Assembly (NCBI GenBank): GCA_965200435.1
Contig: OZ241337.1
Span: 2,170,001-2,234,000, forward strand
DNA length: 64,000 nt
Source of the DNA: Bin75 sp965200435
GTDB taxonomy: Bacteria > Nitrospirota > Nitrospiria > Nitrospirales > UBA8639
Direction of reading: 5' to 3'
The notes beneath the pieces are model-generated. The model ran no database searches, was not told where the DNA came from, and saw only the letters and a list, made by a program, of their open reading frames with translations. A program made the position numbers and the translations under genes. Every line of letters starts with the position of its first letter. Position 1 is the first letter of the stretch. This document shows positions 51,838 through 60,982 of this stretch, piece by piece.

Positions 51838-54660
51838 GTGCTGTCGTGCGCGGTGGCTGCGTCTTTTGCACCGGCGCATGCACCGGCCGCCGACTGGTCC
51901 ACCACGCTGACGGTGGGGCATGCCTCGTCGAACGACGGGCGTGGCTACAGCAATCCCCATTACGGCGGGATCGACGATGACACGTTCGTTTATGACGGGA
52001 CGACCTACGGGATTGATATTTTTCGTACGCGCACGAATGACGGGAAGCGCCGAATTCATTTCTCTCTCCGGGACCAAGCGAGCGGTTTAGCTGTCAATCT
52101 GCCGTCCGCGTTGGTGAATCACGGTGGGCTCCAGCTCAAGTGGTACGCGACTCATTTGTTCTCGGGGTTCAACAATCCGAGTCCTGGCGAGTATTGGTCG
52201 AAGGACGAGGTGATTCAGTATTTTGGCGACGTGGGCGAGCGGGCGGCGCTCGATCTGGCCTGGACCCTTGCTGCCCCCGGGGACTTGGCTGTCACGTGGC
52301 AGGGCGAGGTGTCCTGGACCGGGTCGACGCTCGCCAGCGAGTACAAGCTGCGCTATCGGCAAAGCGGCTCGACGGTCGATTGGACGGAGGTTGCGAGCGT
52401 TTCGAGCCCCCACATGCTGCCAAGCCTTACCGCCGGGACCGCGTATGACGTTCAGGTCGCCTCGGTGAACACGCAGGATACAACTTGGTCCGACACTCGG
52501 ACCTTCACCTGGTATCCAACTACAGTCCCCGTGAAGCCGGACGCGAGCACTGCCACTCCCGGTCCTGCCTCCTTCGCGGTGTCCTTCACACAGTCCGATG
52601 CGGCGGCGCACTTCGACTACCAGTGCAACTACCGGAAGCAGTCTGGGTCGACTTGGTCGGGCTACGCGACCTTCGCCAGTCCGGACGTCAGCGGGACCAC
52701 GGTGAGCGGCACCATTACTGGACTCGAAGCGGAGACGGCCTACGTCATCCGTCTGCGAACGTGCCACGATGGCGCGATCGAGGTGACCTGCGGCAGTCCT
52801 CTTGTGGTCCGCAGCACCACCATTGCATCAATGGCTCCCGACAGTCCCCCGTCGGGTCTCTCGCTCGCCTTGTCGTCCGATCCGAACGTGGATGTCGTTG
52901 CGACTTGGGATACACCGTCCTACTCGGTGACGACCTACAAGCTTCAATGGTCCAACAAGGAGGCGTACGACTCCGGTGGATCGGGCGAATCGACCACCAC
53001 GAGCCATTCGGTGGCCGATATCGAGGAGGGCGGATTACTGAGCGCAGCCCGGTGGTACGGCTTCCGCGTGAAAGCGGTCAACACCTTGGGTGAGAGCGAC
53101 TGGTCGGTGCCTGTCTGGATCCGCATCCCGGATGCGAGCGGGTCGCCCGGCGCGATGCTCGCGCCCAAGCTCGAGATCGGGATGACGCGCTATACGGCCG
53201 ATCTCTCCTGGAAAACGGCGCTCAGCGGTGGTCAGGAGACGCATTACGACTATCGGTATCGCACTGCGGGCGGCTCGTGGACTCAGGTGGACGATCAGAC
53301 GGGACATAGCGCCACGCAGGCGAGTCTCTCGCTTGGCGTTGGCTATCAGTTTCAGGTGCGCGCGGCCAATACGGCCGGCGACGGCCCGTGGTCGGCGGCT
53401 GAGGCGTGGATCACGTTGCCGAGCACGGTGCCCAGTCAGCCGCAGAACTTCTACTTGAATCCCATGCACCAGAGGATGGGGATCTCGTTTACCGAGGGCG
53501 ATTACGCTCGGCACTGGGAGATCGAGCTCGCCGAGGTCGGGGAGAGCTGGGACTCCGATCCCCCCGATCATGAGGAGGTCAAGTCGAAGCACTACATGAT
53601 TCATGGGCTGACCAACGGAACGACGTACAAGGCTCGCGTTCGCGGGCACAACGCGGAGGGGGCGGGCCCTTGGTCTGCCACCAATCAAGTCACCATCGTT
53701 GCGCGTGCGCCGCACCCGGTGTGGGTCAGTGCAGGGTATCAGGCTTTGGAGGTCGCTTGGCGCCGCCCGGTGGGCACCGATGCCTTCACGGTTCGCTATC
53801 GGCGAAGCCAGGCAAGTGATCCGTGGATCCTGGTCGAGGACTTGACCGGGAATGAAGCGACGCTGACCGGCCTGGAGGCCGGCAATCAGTACGAGCTTCA
53901 AGTCGGAGCGGTGTATTCGTCGGGCACGAAGTGGTCGGTGAAGGCGCTCGGGACCCCGCACAACACTCCGTCGACGGATCCTGATGATCCGCATCTGCTG
54001 GATCCACCGATTGAGTTTGGTACGACCGATGTGAAGGCGCATCGCGTTGCGCTTGCGTGGATCCGCGCGTTCGATTCCGCGTCGCCGTCGAGCGCGTCTG
54101 CTGGCGCGATGGGCGCTTCGGTCACTCCTCTCGGCTCGGAGACTCGGTCTCTGTCTGCCTCCTTGCCCTCGAAGCACCGATGTGAAGGCGCATCGCGTTG
54201 CGCTTGCGTGGATCCGCGCGTTCGATTCCGCGTCGCCGTCGAGCGCGTCTGCTGGCGCGATGGGCGCTTCGGTCACTCCTCTCGGCTCGGAGACTCGGTC
54301 TCTGTCTGCCTCCTTGCCCTCGAAGCACACGTTTGCCCCGGCGTCCACGGATGTGACGTACGAGGTCGAGTACAAGGAGCAGGGCGAGGCGTGGGAGGAT
54401 GCCCAGGGCCTCGAGATGGAGGACGAGTCGGCCGAGGTTGTGGATCTTGCCGCGTCGACGACGTATCGGATGCGCGTGCGTACACTGGGTCTGAACGGGG
54501 GTGCGAGTGGCTGGTCGGAGACCCTCGAGGTCTCCACCAAGGAGGAGGCGACCGAGCCTCCGGGCCGGATGCGTGCTCCGAGCATCGCGATTGGCGACAC
54601 CCGTCTTACGCCTTCGTGGCCTGCGAAACCGCTCAGTGGCGGGGATGCCGAGACCTATGA
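51838..54660 (+). CDS. giant surface protein B, N-terminal fragment: signal peptide and FN3 repeats
   Basis: An open frame of 940 codons from an internal GTG; the natural start is probably the ATG at 51665 across the poly-C tract. LFAAVLSCAVAASFAPAHA is a signal-peptide core. A beta-rich N-domain (WSTTLTVGHA, DDTFVYDGTTYGIDIF, about 20-130) resembles one found before FN3 arrays in other large exported proteins. About seven FN3 domains follow, to about residue 720. A 151-bp tandem duplication (54025-54326) then throws the frame off, so residues after about 780 are not real. The sense sequence continues in the next fragment. Confidence 0.75.
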   Translation: MLSCAVAASFAPAHAPAADWSTTLTVGHASSNDGRGYSNPHYGGIDDDTFVYDGTTYGIDIFRTRTNDGKRRIHFSLRDQASGLAVNLPSALVNHGGLQLKWYATHLFSGFNNPSPGEYWSKDEVIQYFGDVGERAALDLAWTLAAPGDLAVTWQGEVSWTGSTLASEYKLRYRQSGSTVDWTEVASVSSPHMLPSLTAGTAYDVQVASVNTQDTTWSDTRTFTWYPTTVPVKPDASTATPGPASFAVSFTQSDAAAHFDYQCNYRKQSGSTWSGYATFASPDVSGTTVSGTITGLEAETAYVIRLRTCHDGAIEVTCGSPLVVRSTTIASMAPDSPPSGLSLALSSDPNVDVVATWDTPSYSVTTYKLQWSNKEAYDSGGSGESTTTSHSVADIEEGGLLSAARWYGFRVKAVNTLGESDWSVPVWIRIPDASGSPGAMLAPKLEIGMTRYTADLSWKTALSGGQETHYDYRYRTAGGSWTQVDDQTGHSATQASLSLGVGYQFQVRAANTAGDGPWSAAEAWITLPSTVPSQPQNFYLNPMHQRMGISFTEGDYARHWEIELAEVGESWDSDPPDHEEVKSKHYMIHGLTNGTTYKARVRGHNAEGAGPWSATNQVTIVARAPHPVWVSAGYQALEVAWRRPVGTDAFTVRYRRSQASDPWILVEDLTGNEATLTGLEAGNQYELQVGAVYSSGTKWSVKALGTPHNTPSTDPDDPHLLDPPIEFGTTDVKAHRVALAWIRAFDSASPSSASAGAMGASVTPLGSETRSLSASLPSKHRCEGASRCACVDPRVRFRVAVERVCWRDGRFGHSSRLGDSVSVCLLALEAHVCPGVHGCDVRGRVQGAGRGVGGCPGPRDGGRVGRGCGSCRVDDVSDARAYTGSERGCEWLVGDPRGLHQGGGDRASGPDACSEHRDWRHPSYAFVACETAQWRGCRDL
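54025..54326 (+). repeat. perfect 151-bp tandem duplication inside locus B
   Basis: Two adjacent copies (54025-54175 and 54176-54326), starting ACCGATGTGAAGGCGCATCG, appear identical base for base. 151 is not a multiple of three, so the duplication shifts the frame by one. Deleting one copy joins ...PIEFGTTDVKAHRVALAW to ...SLPSKHTFAPASTDVTYE in one continuous frame. Confidence 0.9.
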
Positions 54661-57600
54661 TCTCGATATCGCGCTCAAGGGCCGGGGGTGGAAGTCGGGT
54701 CCCGTGATGCGCACGGGGCTCACCGCGACCCGTGAGGTCGTCGACGGCCTCACCAATGGCACGCGCTATGCCTTCAGGCTGCGTGCTGTCAATGCGCTCG
54801 GGACGGGGTCCTGGTCGCAGACGATGTATGCGACGCCGGTGTTGGGACCTCCGTTGTTCGATGGGGTTTCGCCTCCGGCGGTGAGTGGCACCGTGGACGA
54901 GGCGCTCGATCCGGTGGTGTTGCCGGTGGCGCACGGCGGGAAATCGCCGGTCGCGTATTCGTTGTCGCCTTCGTTGCCCACAGGGCTCTCGTTCGATGCG
55001 GACACGCGGACGTTGTCCGGGACGCCGGCCGAGCCCACCGACGCGACGTGGACGTTGACCGCGACGGATTCACTCGATGAGACGGGAACGCTCTCGTTCG
55101 CGATCCACATCGAGTCCGGGGCGCCTGCCCCGCTCTCGTACGAGGGCGTGCCGGCGCCCAACGTGAGTGCGCAGGTGGGTGTCCCGTTGACGGCGGTCGA
55201 CTTGCCTGCGGCGAATGGCGGGAGTCTGCCTGTGACGTATTCGCTCTCGCCGGCGTTGCCCGAGGGGCTCGCGTTCGACGCATCGGCGCGAACGGTGTCG
55301 GGGACGCCGAGCGAGGTGGCCGACGCGATGTGGACGTTGACGGCAACGGATGCCGGAGGCGCGACGGCGACCTTGTCCGTGTCGGTTCAAGTGGGCGCGG
55401 CGGTCGGTCCGCCGACGTTCGGCAACGTTGACGCGCCGTCGATCAGCGTGGTGGCCGGCGAGGCGATGGAGCCGGTGACGTTGCCGGCGGTAAGCGGCGG
55501 GAGCGGCACGCTCAGCTACAGCCTGACGCCTGCCTTGCCCGACGGGCTGTCCTTCGAGGCGACGACCCGCGTGCTTGCGGGGACACCAGCCTCAGTGGCT
55601 GACGAGGGCACGTGGACGCTGACCGCGACCGACGAAGCCGAGGCCAGCGCCACACTCGCCGTCACCATTGAGATCCTGGCCCCCGCTGCCGGCCCGCCGT
55701 CCTTCGAGGGTGTGGACGCCCCGGCGGTGAGTGTGACTGCCGGCGAGTCGATGGCCCCGGTGACGTTGCCGGCGGCAAGCGGCGGAAGCGGCACGGTGTC
55801 ATATGCGTTGGCGCCCCAGTTGCCGGCCGGGCTTGCATTCGAGGCCACGACGCGCGCCGTCAGCGGCACGCCGCAGGTGGCGGCAGAGACGGCCAGTTGG
55901 ACCTTAACCGCCACGGACGAGAATGAGGCCAGCGCCACGCTCACCGTCACCATCACCGTTACGGCACCCGGCACCCCTCCGAGCTACGCGGGCATCGACA
56001 GCCCGGCGCTGGAATTCCTCGAAGGCAGCGCCCTCGACCCGGTGACGCTGCCGGCCGCCACCGGCGGGAACGGCGCCCTGACCTATGCGCTGGCGGCTGA
56101 CCTCGGCAACGGCCTCGACTTCGAGGCGGCCACCCGCGTCATCAGCGGCACGCCAGCGGCCCCGGCGGCGACGACGACCCATACGCTCACCGCCACCGAT
56201 GCCGACGGCGACACCGCCACCCTCGCCTTCACCCTCGTCGTCAAGGAAGACCTGCAGCCAACCTACGCCGGCATCGACAGTCCGGCACTGGAGTTCACCG
56301 AAGGCGAAGCCATCGACCCGGTGACGCTACCAGCCGCCACCGGCAGCGACGGCGCGCTCACCTACACCGTGAGTCCGACCTTCGCCGCCGGGCTGGCCTT
56401 CGACGCGGCCTCGCGCACGGTCAGCGGCACCCCGGAAACCGAAGCAGACAGTGCCACCTGGACACTCGCGGCGACAGACGCGGACAACGACACCGCCGAA
56501 CTCACCTTTACCATCGCCGTGGCCCCGCCACCGGCCACGCGCCCGGAGAGTCTGGAGGTCGTCACCTCAGCCCAAACCGCCTGGAAGGCGCTGGACGTGG
56601 CCTTCGATGCCCCACCCGCGGGGTCCGCCTGGGTGTCAGCCAAGAGCCAGATCCGGGTCTTGGGCATGAAACCGGGAGCCAAGCGCACCGGCTGGCGGTC
56701 GTTCGCCAGCGTGACGGTGGAAGACGGGCGCGCGCAGGCGTCCACCGCGTCCTGGATGGCCATCGGCCGGGTCTACGAAGTGGAAGTACGCTGGTGCGAG
56801 GCGAACGGCCGCACCTGCAGCGAGGCCTCGGACATGGTCTACGGCGCCAGCCCGGCCTCAGTCCCGACGGACGCGGGGACGGCGGTCACGGAGCCGGTGT
56901 CGGAGACGGCACTGCTCCTGCACTGGAGCATCAGCCCCATCGGGGGCAAAAAGAACCTGCAAGCCGCCTACGAAATCGGCTACAGCACACAGACAGACGC
57001 TGAAACACCCGAGACGCTGCTGGCCGACGTCCCGGCATTCGGCACGAAAGAAGCCGAGATCGATGGGCTCGAATCGGGGACCGCCTACCGGCTCTACGTG
57101 CGCAGTGTGATCGACTGGCAGGGCGTGCGACACTTCGCCTCAGACTGGGCGTCCGCCACCGCCACGACACCGGCAGGGGCCGAAAGCCTGGCACGGCAGC
57201 AATTACAGGGCGAGCTAGCCAAGCACGCGCGGGCCCTGCTGGAAGACGCCTCCACCGTCATCGGGCAGCGGTTCACCGCGGTCAGCGCGGGCGGCGGGGA
57301 TGCGCTGACGGCCCTGGCCTCCGTGTTCGGCGGCGCGGGGGGCAGCACCTGTCCGCGCCAAGTGGCCCTGGGCGACTGCCTGCCGCAGCCGGGCATCGGG
57401 CAGGCGGGCGAGCCGTGGGACCCGGAACGGGGCTATCAGCCCCCGACGACCCAAGAGCAGGGCCTGGGCACCCTGCTGCAGCGGCTGCAGACCCAGAACT
57501 TCAGCCTGTCGCTGAACCGCACGCTCTTAGGCGAAACCGACGACGCCCCGCAGCCCGTGCAACTGGCGCTCTGGGGCAGCGGGGGCACCGCCTTCCAAGG

Positions 57601-58630
57601 GAGTCAGGGCCAGCGCTTTGTCGGCCTGGACGCGCGACTGGGGACGCAATGGCTGACGGGGGTGGCCGTGGCCCAAGGCGGAACTGCCTTCCAGCCGGTC
57701 GGCGGAGACACCGGGGGCGAGCTGGGCAGCACCCTGACGACGGTGTATCCCTACCTGCGGGGGCAACTCAGCGACACGCTAGCCGTGTGGAGCCTGGCGG
57801 GGTGGGGCTGGGGGGACCTGACCAGTCGGTGGCAGGATCCGTACCGGCCGGACCGGACCGTGACCCTGGATGGCGCCTTGGGGCTGAACCTGGGCCTGGC
57901 GGGGGTGGAGCAGACGGTCTATGCAGGTGACGGGCTGAGCGTGGCGGTCGTGGGAGACTACGGGTGGTCGCAGTTGGCGGCAAGCGGCATCGCCGGGGGT
58001 GCTCTGAGCGCGGTGGTGCACCGGAGCCGGCTGGGCGTCACGAGTGCCTATGCGTCGCCGGACGGGGCTCTGCGGGGGACGCTCCGGCTGAGCGGGCGAC
58101 TGGACGGCGGCGCGGGCGAGCAGGCCCAGGGCGCAGAAGTGACCGGGAGTCTGCACTACGGGTTAGGGAACTGGGCCGGTGGGGTGACTGGGCACTGGTA
58201 CGGGGCGACGCAGGCGCTGGCGGGGGTGGCGGCGCAGGGGCTGCAGCTAGTTCTCGAGCGGCAGGCGGCGGCGGACGGCACGGGCTGGACGGGGCGCTTG
58301 GCGCCGGGCTGGGGGACAGCCGCTGGGCTAGGCGCGGGACCTGGGGCAGGGACGCCGTTGCTGGCGGCGGTCGGCGGAATGGGGAGTGTCGCGGGCGCCC
58401 CGGCGCTGCGGGTCGACGGGCAAGTGGCCTGGGGGCTGCGGCTGGGTGACGAGCAGGGTCTGCTGGTGCGACCGTTTGCGAACGTAGGCATGGCCGCGGC
58501 GGGGCAGCAGGTACGAGCGGGGGTGCAACTGGAAGGGCCGGTGCGGCTGAACCTGACGGTGGAGCACCTGCGCCGCCCGACGGCCCCGGCAACCGCGGGG
58601 GTGCTGCTGCAAGTGGATATGACGTTCTAG
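54047..58630 (+). CDS. giant surface protein B, C-terminal fragment: FN3, Ig-like repeats and autotransporter-like barrel
   Basis: An open frame of 1527 codons whose real continuation begins at the second 151-bp copy. An FN3 pair lies at about 90-270. Seven putative-Ig (He_PIG-type) repeats of roughly 90 residues follow (about 275-850, pattern LPAATGG...GLxFDAATRxxSGTP). An FN3-like pair, a helical linker (ESLARQQLQGELAKHARALL) and a C-terminal barrel of about 370 residues ending VLLQVDMTF complete it. From about 56530 on, the protein is nearly identical to the end of surface protein A. With one 151-bp copy and one extra C the gene would encode 2271 residues from the ATG at 51665. Probably an outer-membrane adhesin or matrix protein. 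Confidence 0.8.
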   Translation: MRLRGSARSIPRRRRARLLARWALRSLLSARRLGLCLPPCPRSTDVKAHRVALAWIRAFDSASPSSASAGAMGASVTPLGSETRSLSASLPSKHTFAPASTDVTYEVEYKEQGEAWEDAQGLEMEDESAEVVDLAASTTYRMRVRTLGLNGGASGWSETLEVSTKEEATEPPGRMRAPSIAIGDTRLTPSWPAKPLSGGDAETYDLDIALKGRGWKSGPVMRTGLTATREVVDGLTNGTRYAFRLRAVNALGTGSWSQTMYATPVLGPPLFDGVSPPAVSGTVDEALDPVVLPVAHGGKSPVAYSLSPSLPTGLSFDADTRTLSGTPAEPTDATWTLTATDSLDETGTLSFAIHIESGAPAPLSYEGVPAPNVSAQVGVPLTAVDLPAANGGSLPVTYSLSPALPEGLAFDASARTVSGTPSEVADAMWTLTATDAGGATATLSVSVQVGAAVGPPTFGNVDAPSISVVAGEAMEPVTLPAVSGGSGTLSYSLTPALPDGLSFEATTRVLAGTPASVADEGTWTLTATDEAEASATLAVTIEILAPAAGPPSFEGVDAPAVSVTAGESMAPVTLPAASGGSGTVSYALAPQLPAGLAFEATTRAVSGTPQVAAETASWTLTATDENEASATLTVTITVTAPGTPPSYAGIDSPALEFLEGSALDPVTLPAATGGNGALTYALAADLGNGLDFEAATRVISGTPAAPAATTTHTLTATDADGDTATLAFTLVVKEDLQPTYAGIDSPALEFTEGEAIDPVTLPAATGSDGALTYTVSPTFAAGLAFDAASRTVSGTPETEADSATWTLAATDADNDTAELTFTIAVAPPPATRPESLEVVTSAQTAWKALDVAFDAPPAGSAWVSAKSQIRVLGMKPGAKRTGWRSFASVTVEDGRAQASTASWMAIGRVYEVEVRWCEANGRTCSEASDMVYGASPASVPTDAGTAVTEPVSETALLLHWSISPIGGKKNLQAAYEIGYSTQTDAETPETLLADVPAFGTKEAEIDGLESGTAYRLYVRSVIDWQGVRHFASDWASATATTPAGAESLARQQLQGELAKHARALLEDASTVIGQRFTAVSAGGGDALTALASVFGGAGGSTCPRQVALGDCLPQPGIGQAGEPWDPERGYQPPTTQEQGLGTLLQRLQTQNFSLSLNRTLLGETDDAPQPVQLALWGSGGTAFQGSQGQRFVGLDARLGTQWLTGVAVAQGGTAFQPVGGDTGGELGSTLTTVYPYLRGQLSDTLAVWSLAGWGWGDLTSRWQDPYRPDRTVTLDGALGLNLGLAGVEQTVYAGDGLSVAVVGDYGWSQLAASGIAGGALSAVVHRSRLGVTSAYASPDGALRGTLRLSGRLDGGAGEQAQGAEVTGSLHYGLGNWAGGVTGHWYGATQALAGVAAQGLQLVLERQAAADGTGWTGRLAPGWGTAAGLGAGPGAGTPLLAAVGGMGSVAGAPALRVDGQVAWGLRLGDEQGLLVRPFANVGMAAAGQQVRAGVQLEGPVRLNLTVEHLRRPTAPATAGVLLQVDMTF

Positions 58631-58775
58631 GGACCCGCTGATGTCGTGCCCGATCGGGCGCATGGCGGCGTGGTGTCCTCGCTCAACCCTCGACTATCCA
58701 CTTGATATGTCTCGGGTTTCGCTGCGGAACGCCTTGCCCTGCATCCCGCTATCACACGAAATCAGAGGGTCCCTA
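58630..58775 (+). repeat. MITE-like repeat, copy 5 (complete, diverged)
   Basis: Starts GGGACCCGCTGATGTCGTG, overlapping the TAG stop of surface protein B, and ends CACACGAAATCAGAGGGTCCC followed by TAA. The termini of this copy have compensatory changes (GGGACCC with GGGTCCC), so the terminal pairing is preserved. Confidence 0.85.
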
Positions 58776-59290
58776 AGGCAGGCCTGTCGGTGAGCCGTGT
58801 CGGGTGACGCCTGCGGCGAACTCCAAGCAGCGCCATGAGATGGCGCCGCTACAGAAGAGGGGGAGCCTGGGCCGCCTCTCCGGGACCATTTCTCCTTCAC
58901 CATCAACCCACAACGGACATGCACCAGTGTTCAGGAATATTGGGGATCCAGGGTCTTGTCTTTGCATTTGTCGCAGCAGCATCTTATGCCGCTGGACGAG
59001 GCCGTTGTCCAAGAAGCGCCATGAGATGGCGCTGCTACACAAGAGGGGGGCCGGGGTCGGCCGCTGTCCAAGAAGCGCCATGAGATGGCGCCGCTACAAA
59101 AGAGGGGGAGCCTGGGTTGGCCGCTCCGTCTTTGTCGCGGCCGCCTCATATGCGGCTTTTGGAGCAAATGCGGTTCAAGCAGCGTCATGAGATGGCGCTG
59201 CTACAGAAGAGGGGGAGCTTGGGGCGCCACTTTCCGGGAGCATTTCTCCTTCACCAACGACCCGAGGGCCACAGGGGGTGGACCCATACA
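58776..59290. repeat. palindromic-repeat cluster downstream of locus B
   Basis: About 515 bp without a gene. Units centred on GCGCCATGAGATGGCGC or close variants occur at about 58831-58848, 59017-59034, 59076-59093 and 59184-59200. One GCCGCCTCATATGCGGC variant lies near 59140-59156, and an R2 block at 58915-59003. The order and linkers (GAGGGGGAGCCTGGG) repeat the arrangement after locus A. Confidence 0.65.
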
Positions 59291-59295
59291 CTGGC

Positions 59296-60382
59296 TGTAT
59301 AAGTTCAGAAACCTTTGGCACTCCTCGACACAGGAGGAGAGGCCATGCAAATCCACCATGTCGGCTATCGCATCAGGGGGTTTTATCGACTAACGCAATT
59401 CGGGCATCGTTGGGACATGATACCCCACGAAGCCCATCACCGATTCAAGATTCTGCACTTTTGCGCCCGGCATGGCCCAGCCGCGACGGGGGAGGCCTTT
59501 GGCGTCAGCCGCCGGACGCTTTATCGCTGGCAGCGGGCGCTCACTCAGGCTGGCGGGGACCCGCAGGCGTTGGCCGTCCGCTCTAGGGCCCCCCACCGGC
59601 GGCGGCAGGCCACGTGGCCACCCGCCCTGAGCCAAGCGATCCGGCGGCTACGCACCACGTATCCCAACCGTGGGAAGGCCAAGCTGCACGTCCTACTGCG
59701 GCCGTGGTGTGCGCAGCACGGGCTAGCCCTCCCCAGGGTCTCCACCATCGGGCGCCTGATCGCCCGCGCCCCGGACCGGATGCGGCACACGCCGAGCCGC
59801 CTGGATGCCCGGGGCCGGCCCAAACCCCGGACACGGCGCCGGAAATCCCGCCCGCCCCGGCCCCGCCCCGCCCAGCCCCTGGCGGTCTTGGCCGGCGATC
59901 CCGTTGTGCGGCTCCACACCGGACTCCGCCGCTACCTATTCACCTTCATCGATCCCTGCAGTCGCTTCGCCTTCGCTGTGGCCACCGCCACCGCCTCCAG
60001 CCGCCATGCCACCCACGCCCTCGATGCACTCTGTGCGTTGCTCCCGGCCCCACCCCGGGTCCTCCTCTCCGATAACGGCCCGGAGTTCCAGGGGCATTTC
60101 CAGCACCGGCTCGATGAACGCGGCATCACCCACTGGTGGACGTATCCCCGATCCCCGAAAATGAACGCTCATGCGGAACGGTTCAATCGCACCCTGCAAG
60201 AGACCTTCGTGGACTACCACGAGGATCTGCTGTTCGACGATTTGGCGGCCTTTAACCGCAAACTGGCCGATTGGTTGCTGGCCTACAATACCGTGTTGCC
60301 CCACCATAGCCTTGGGCGGCAATCTCCGGTACAATCCCTGATTCACCACCAACCCGAGTGCCAAATGTGGTGGCCCCATACA
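59296..60382 (+). mobile_element. IS481-family insertion sequence, copy 2
   Basis: A 1087-bp element with ends TGTATAAGTTC... and ...GGCCCCATACA. The ends share TGTAT and an inner TTTGGCACTC in inverted orientation. A perfect 5-bp direct repeat CTGGC flanks it (59291-59295 and 60383-60387), so the insertion looks recent. One complete transposase gene is inside. Confidence 0.92.
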
Positions 60383-60391
60383 CTGGCTTGA
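59345..60391 (+). CDS. IS481-type DDE transposase, copy 2
   Basis: 348 residues from the ATG at 59345, preceded by AGGAGGAG. The N-terminal helix-turn-helix (AATGEAFGVSRRTLYRWQ) binds the ends. A basic Pro/Arg linker (KPRTRRRKSRPPRPRP) precedes the rve-type DDE core: Asp in FTFIDPCSRFAF, Asp in LLSDNGPEFQG and Glu in HAERFNRTLQE. Only a few residues differ from copy 1 before the IS end. The stop codon lies 9 bp outside the element. This copy looks functional. Confidence 0.92.
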   Translation: MQIHHVGYRIRGFYRLTQFGHRWDMIPHEAHHRFKILHFCARHGPAATGEAFGVSRRTLYRWQRALTQAGGDPQALAVRSRAPHRRRQATWPPALSQAIRRLRTTYPNRGKAKLHVLLRPWCAQHGLALPRVSTIGRLIARAPDRMRHTPSRLDARGRPKPRTRRRKSRPPRPRPAQPLAVLAGDPVVRLHTGLRRYLFTFIDPCSRFAFAVATATASSRHATHALDALCALLPAPPRVLLSDNGPEFQGHFQHRLDERGITHWWTYPRSPKMNAHAERFNRTLQETFVDYHEDLLFDDLAAFNRKLADWLLAYNTVLPHHSLGRQSPVQSLIHHQPECQMWWPHTLA

Positions 60392-60417
60392 CCCGCTTTT
60401 CGGATGGCTCCTATAAT
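60388..60417 (+). promoter_or_regulatory. sigma70-like promoter of the moa operon
   Basis: TTGACC (60388-60393), 18-nt spacer, TATAAT (60412-60417). Transcription would begin near 60424, which rules out the ATG at 60404 as the moaC start. The -35 box begins at the first base after the IS target repeat. Confidence 0.7.
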
Positions 60418-60451
60418 GGGCGGAACGTCTGAGCGGGAGAGGTTGAAAGCA

Positions 60452-60982
60452 GTGGCTGAGTTTACTCATTTCAATGAATCGGGGCGTGCGAGGATGGTCG
60501 ACGTGTCAGCCAAGGGTTCGACCGAACGAATCGCGGTGGCTCAGGGACGAGTGTCGATGCTCCCGGAAACCTTACGCTGTATTCAGGAGGGGAAAATCGC
60601 TAAAGGCGACGTTTTGGCCGTGGCCCAGGTGGCTGGCGTCATGGGTGCCAAGCGGACACCGGATGTGATTCCCATGTGTCATCCGCTGATGCTTACGAGC
60701 GTGAATATCGATTTCCGGGCACATGCCACGCCCGATGACAAGGGGCAATGCGCCTTGACCATCCAGGCTACCGCCAAAACCAACGGTCAGACCGGAGTGG
60801 AGATGGAAGCCATGACCGCGGTGACGATCTCGGCGTTGACGGTGTACGACATGTGTAAAGCCATTGATAAGGGTATGAGTGTTGACGACGTGTTGTTGGT
60901 TTCGAAATCCGGAGGCAAATCCGGGACTTATCAACGAGCCGACGTCGAGGCGTTGGCGCCGTTTCATGGGCTACGATCATGA
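60452..60982 (+). CDS. moaC: cyclic pyranopterin monophosphate synthase
   Basis: MoaC rearranges the MoaA product to cPMP in molybdenum cofactor synthesis. The family start FTHFNESGRARMVDVSAK follows the GTG at 60452, which has GAGAGG upstream; an ATG at 60404 lies in the promoter spacer. The active-site motifs MCHPLMLTSV and TGVEMEAMTAVT, and KSGGKSGTY near the end, are intact. 176 residues. The next start overlaps its stop. Confidence 0.95.
   Translation: MAEFTHFNESGRARMVDVSAKGSTERIAVAQGRVSMLPETLRCIQEGKIAKGDVLAVAQVAGVMGAKRTPDVIPMCHPLMLTSVNIDFRAHATPDDKGQCALTIQATAKTNGQTGVEMEAMTAVTISALTVYDMCKAIDKGMSVDDVLLVSKSGGKSGTYQRADVEALAPFHGLRS

Noticed and set aside
53035..54600. Minus-strand open frame of 521 codons opposite surface protein B
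   Set aside because: Arg-rich, repeats across the 151-bp duplication only because the plus strand does, no recognisable protein.
60404..60451. ATG at 60404 as the moaC start
   Set aside because: It falls between the -35 and -10 boxes of a near-consensus promoter; the GTG at 60452 has a ribosome site and the family N-terminus.
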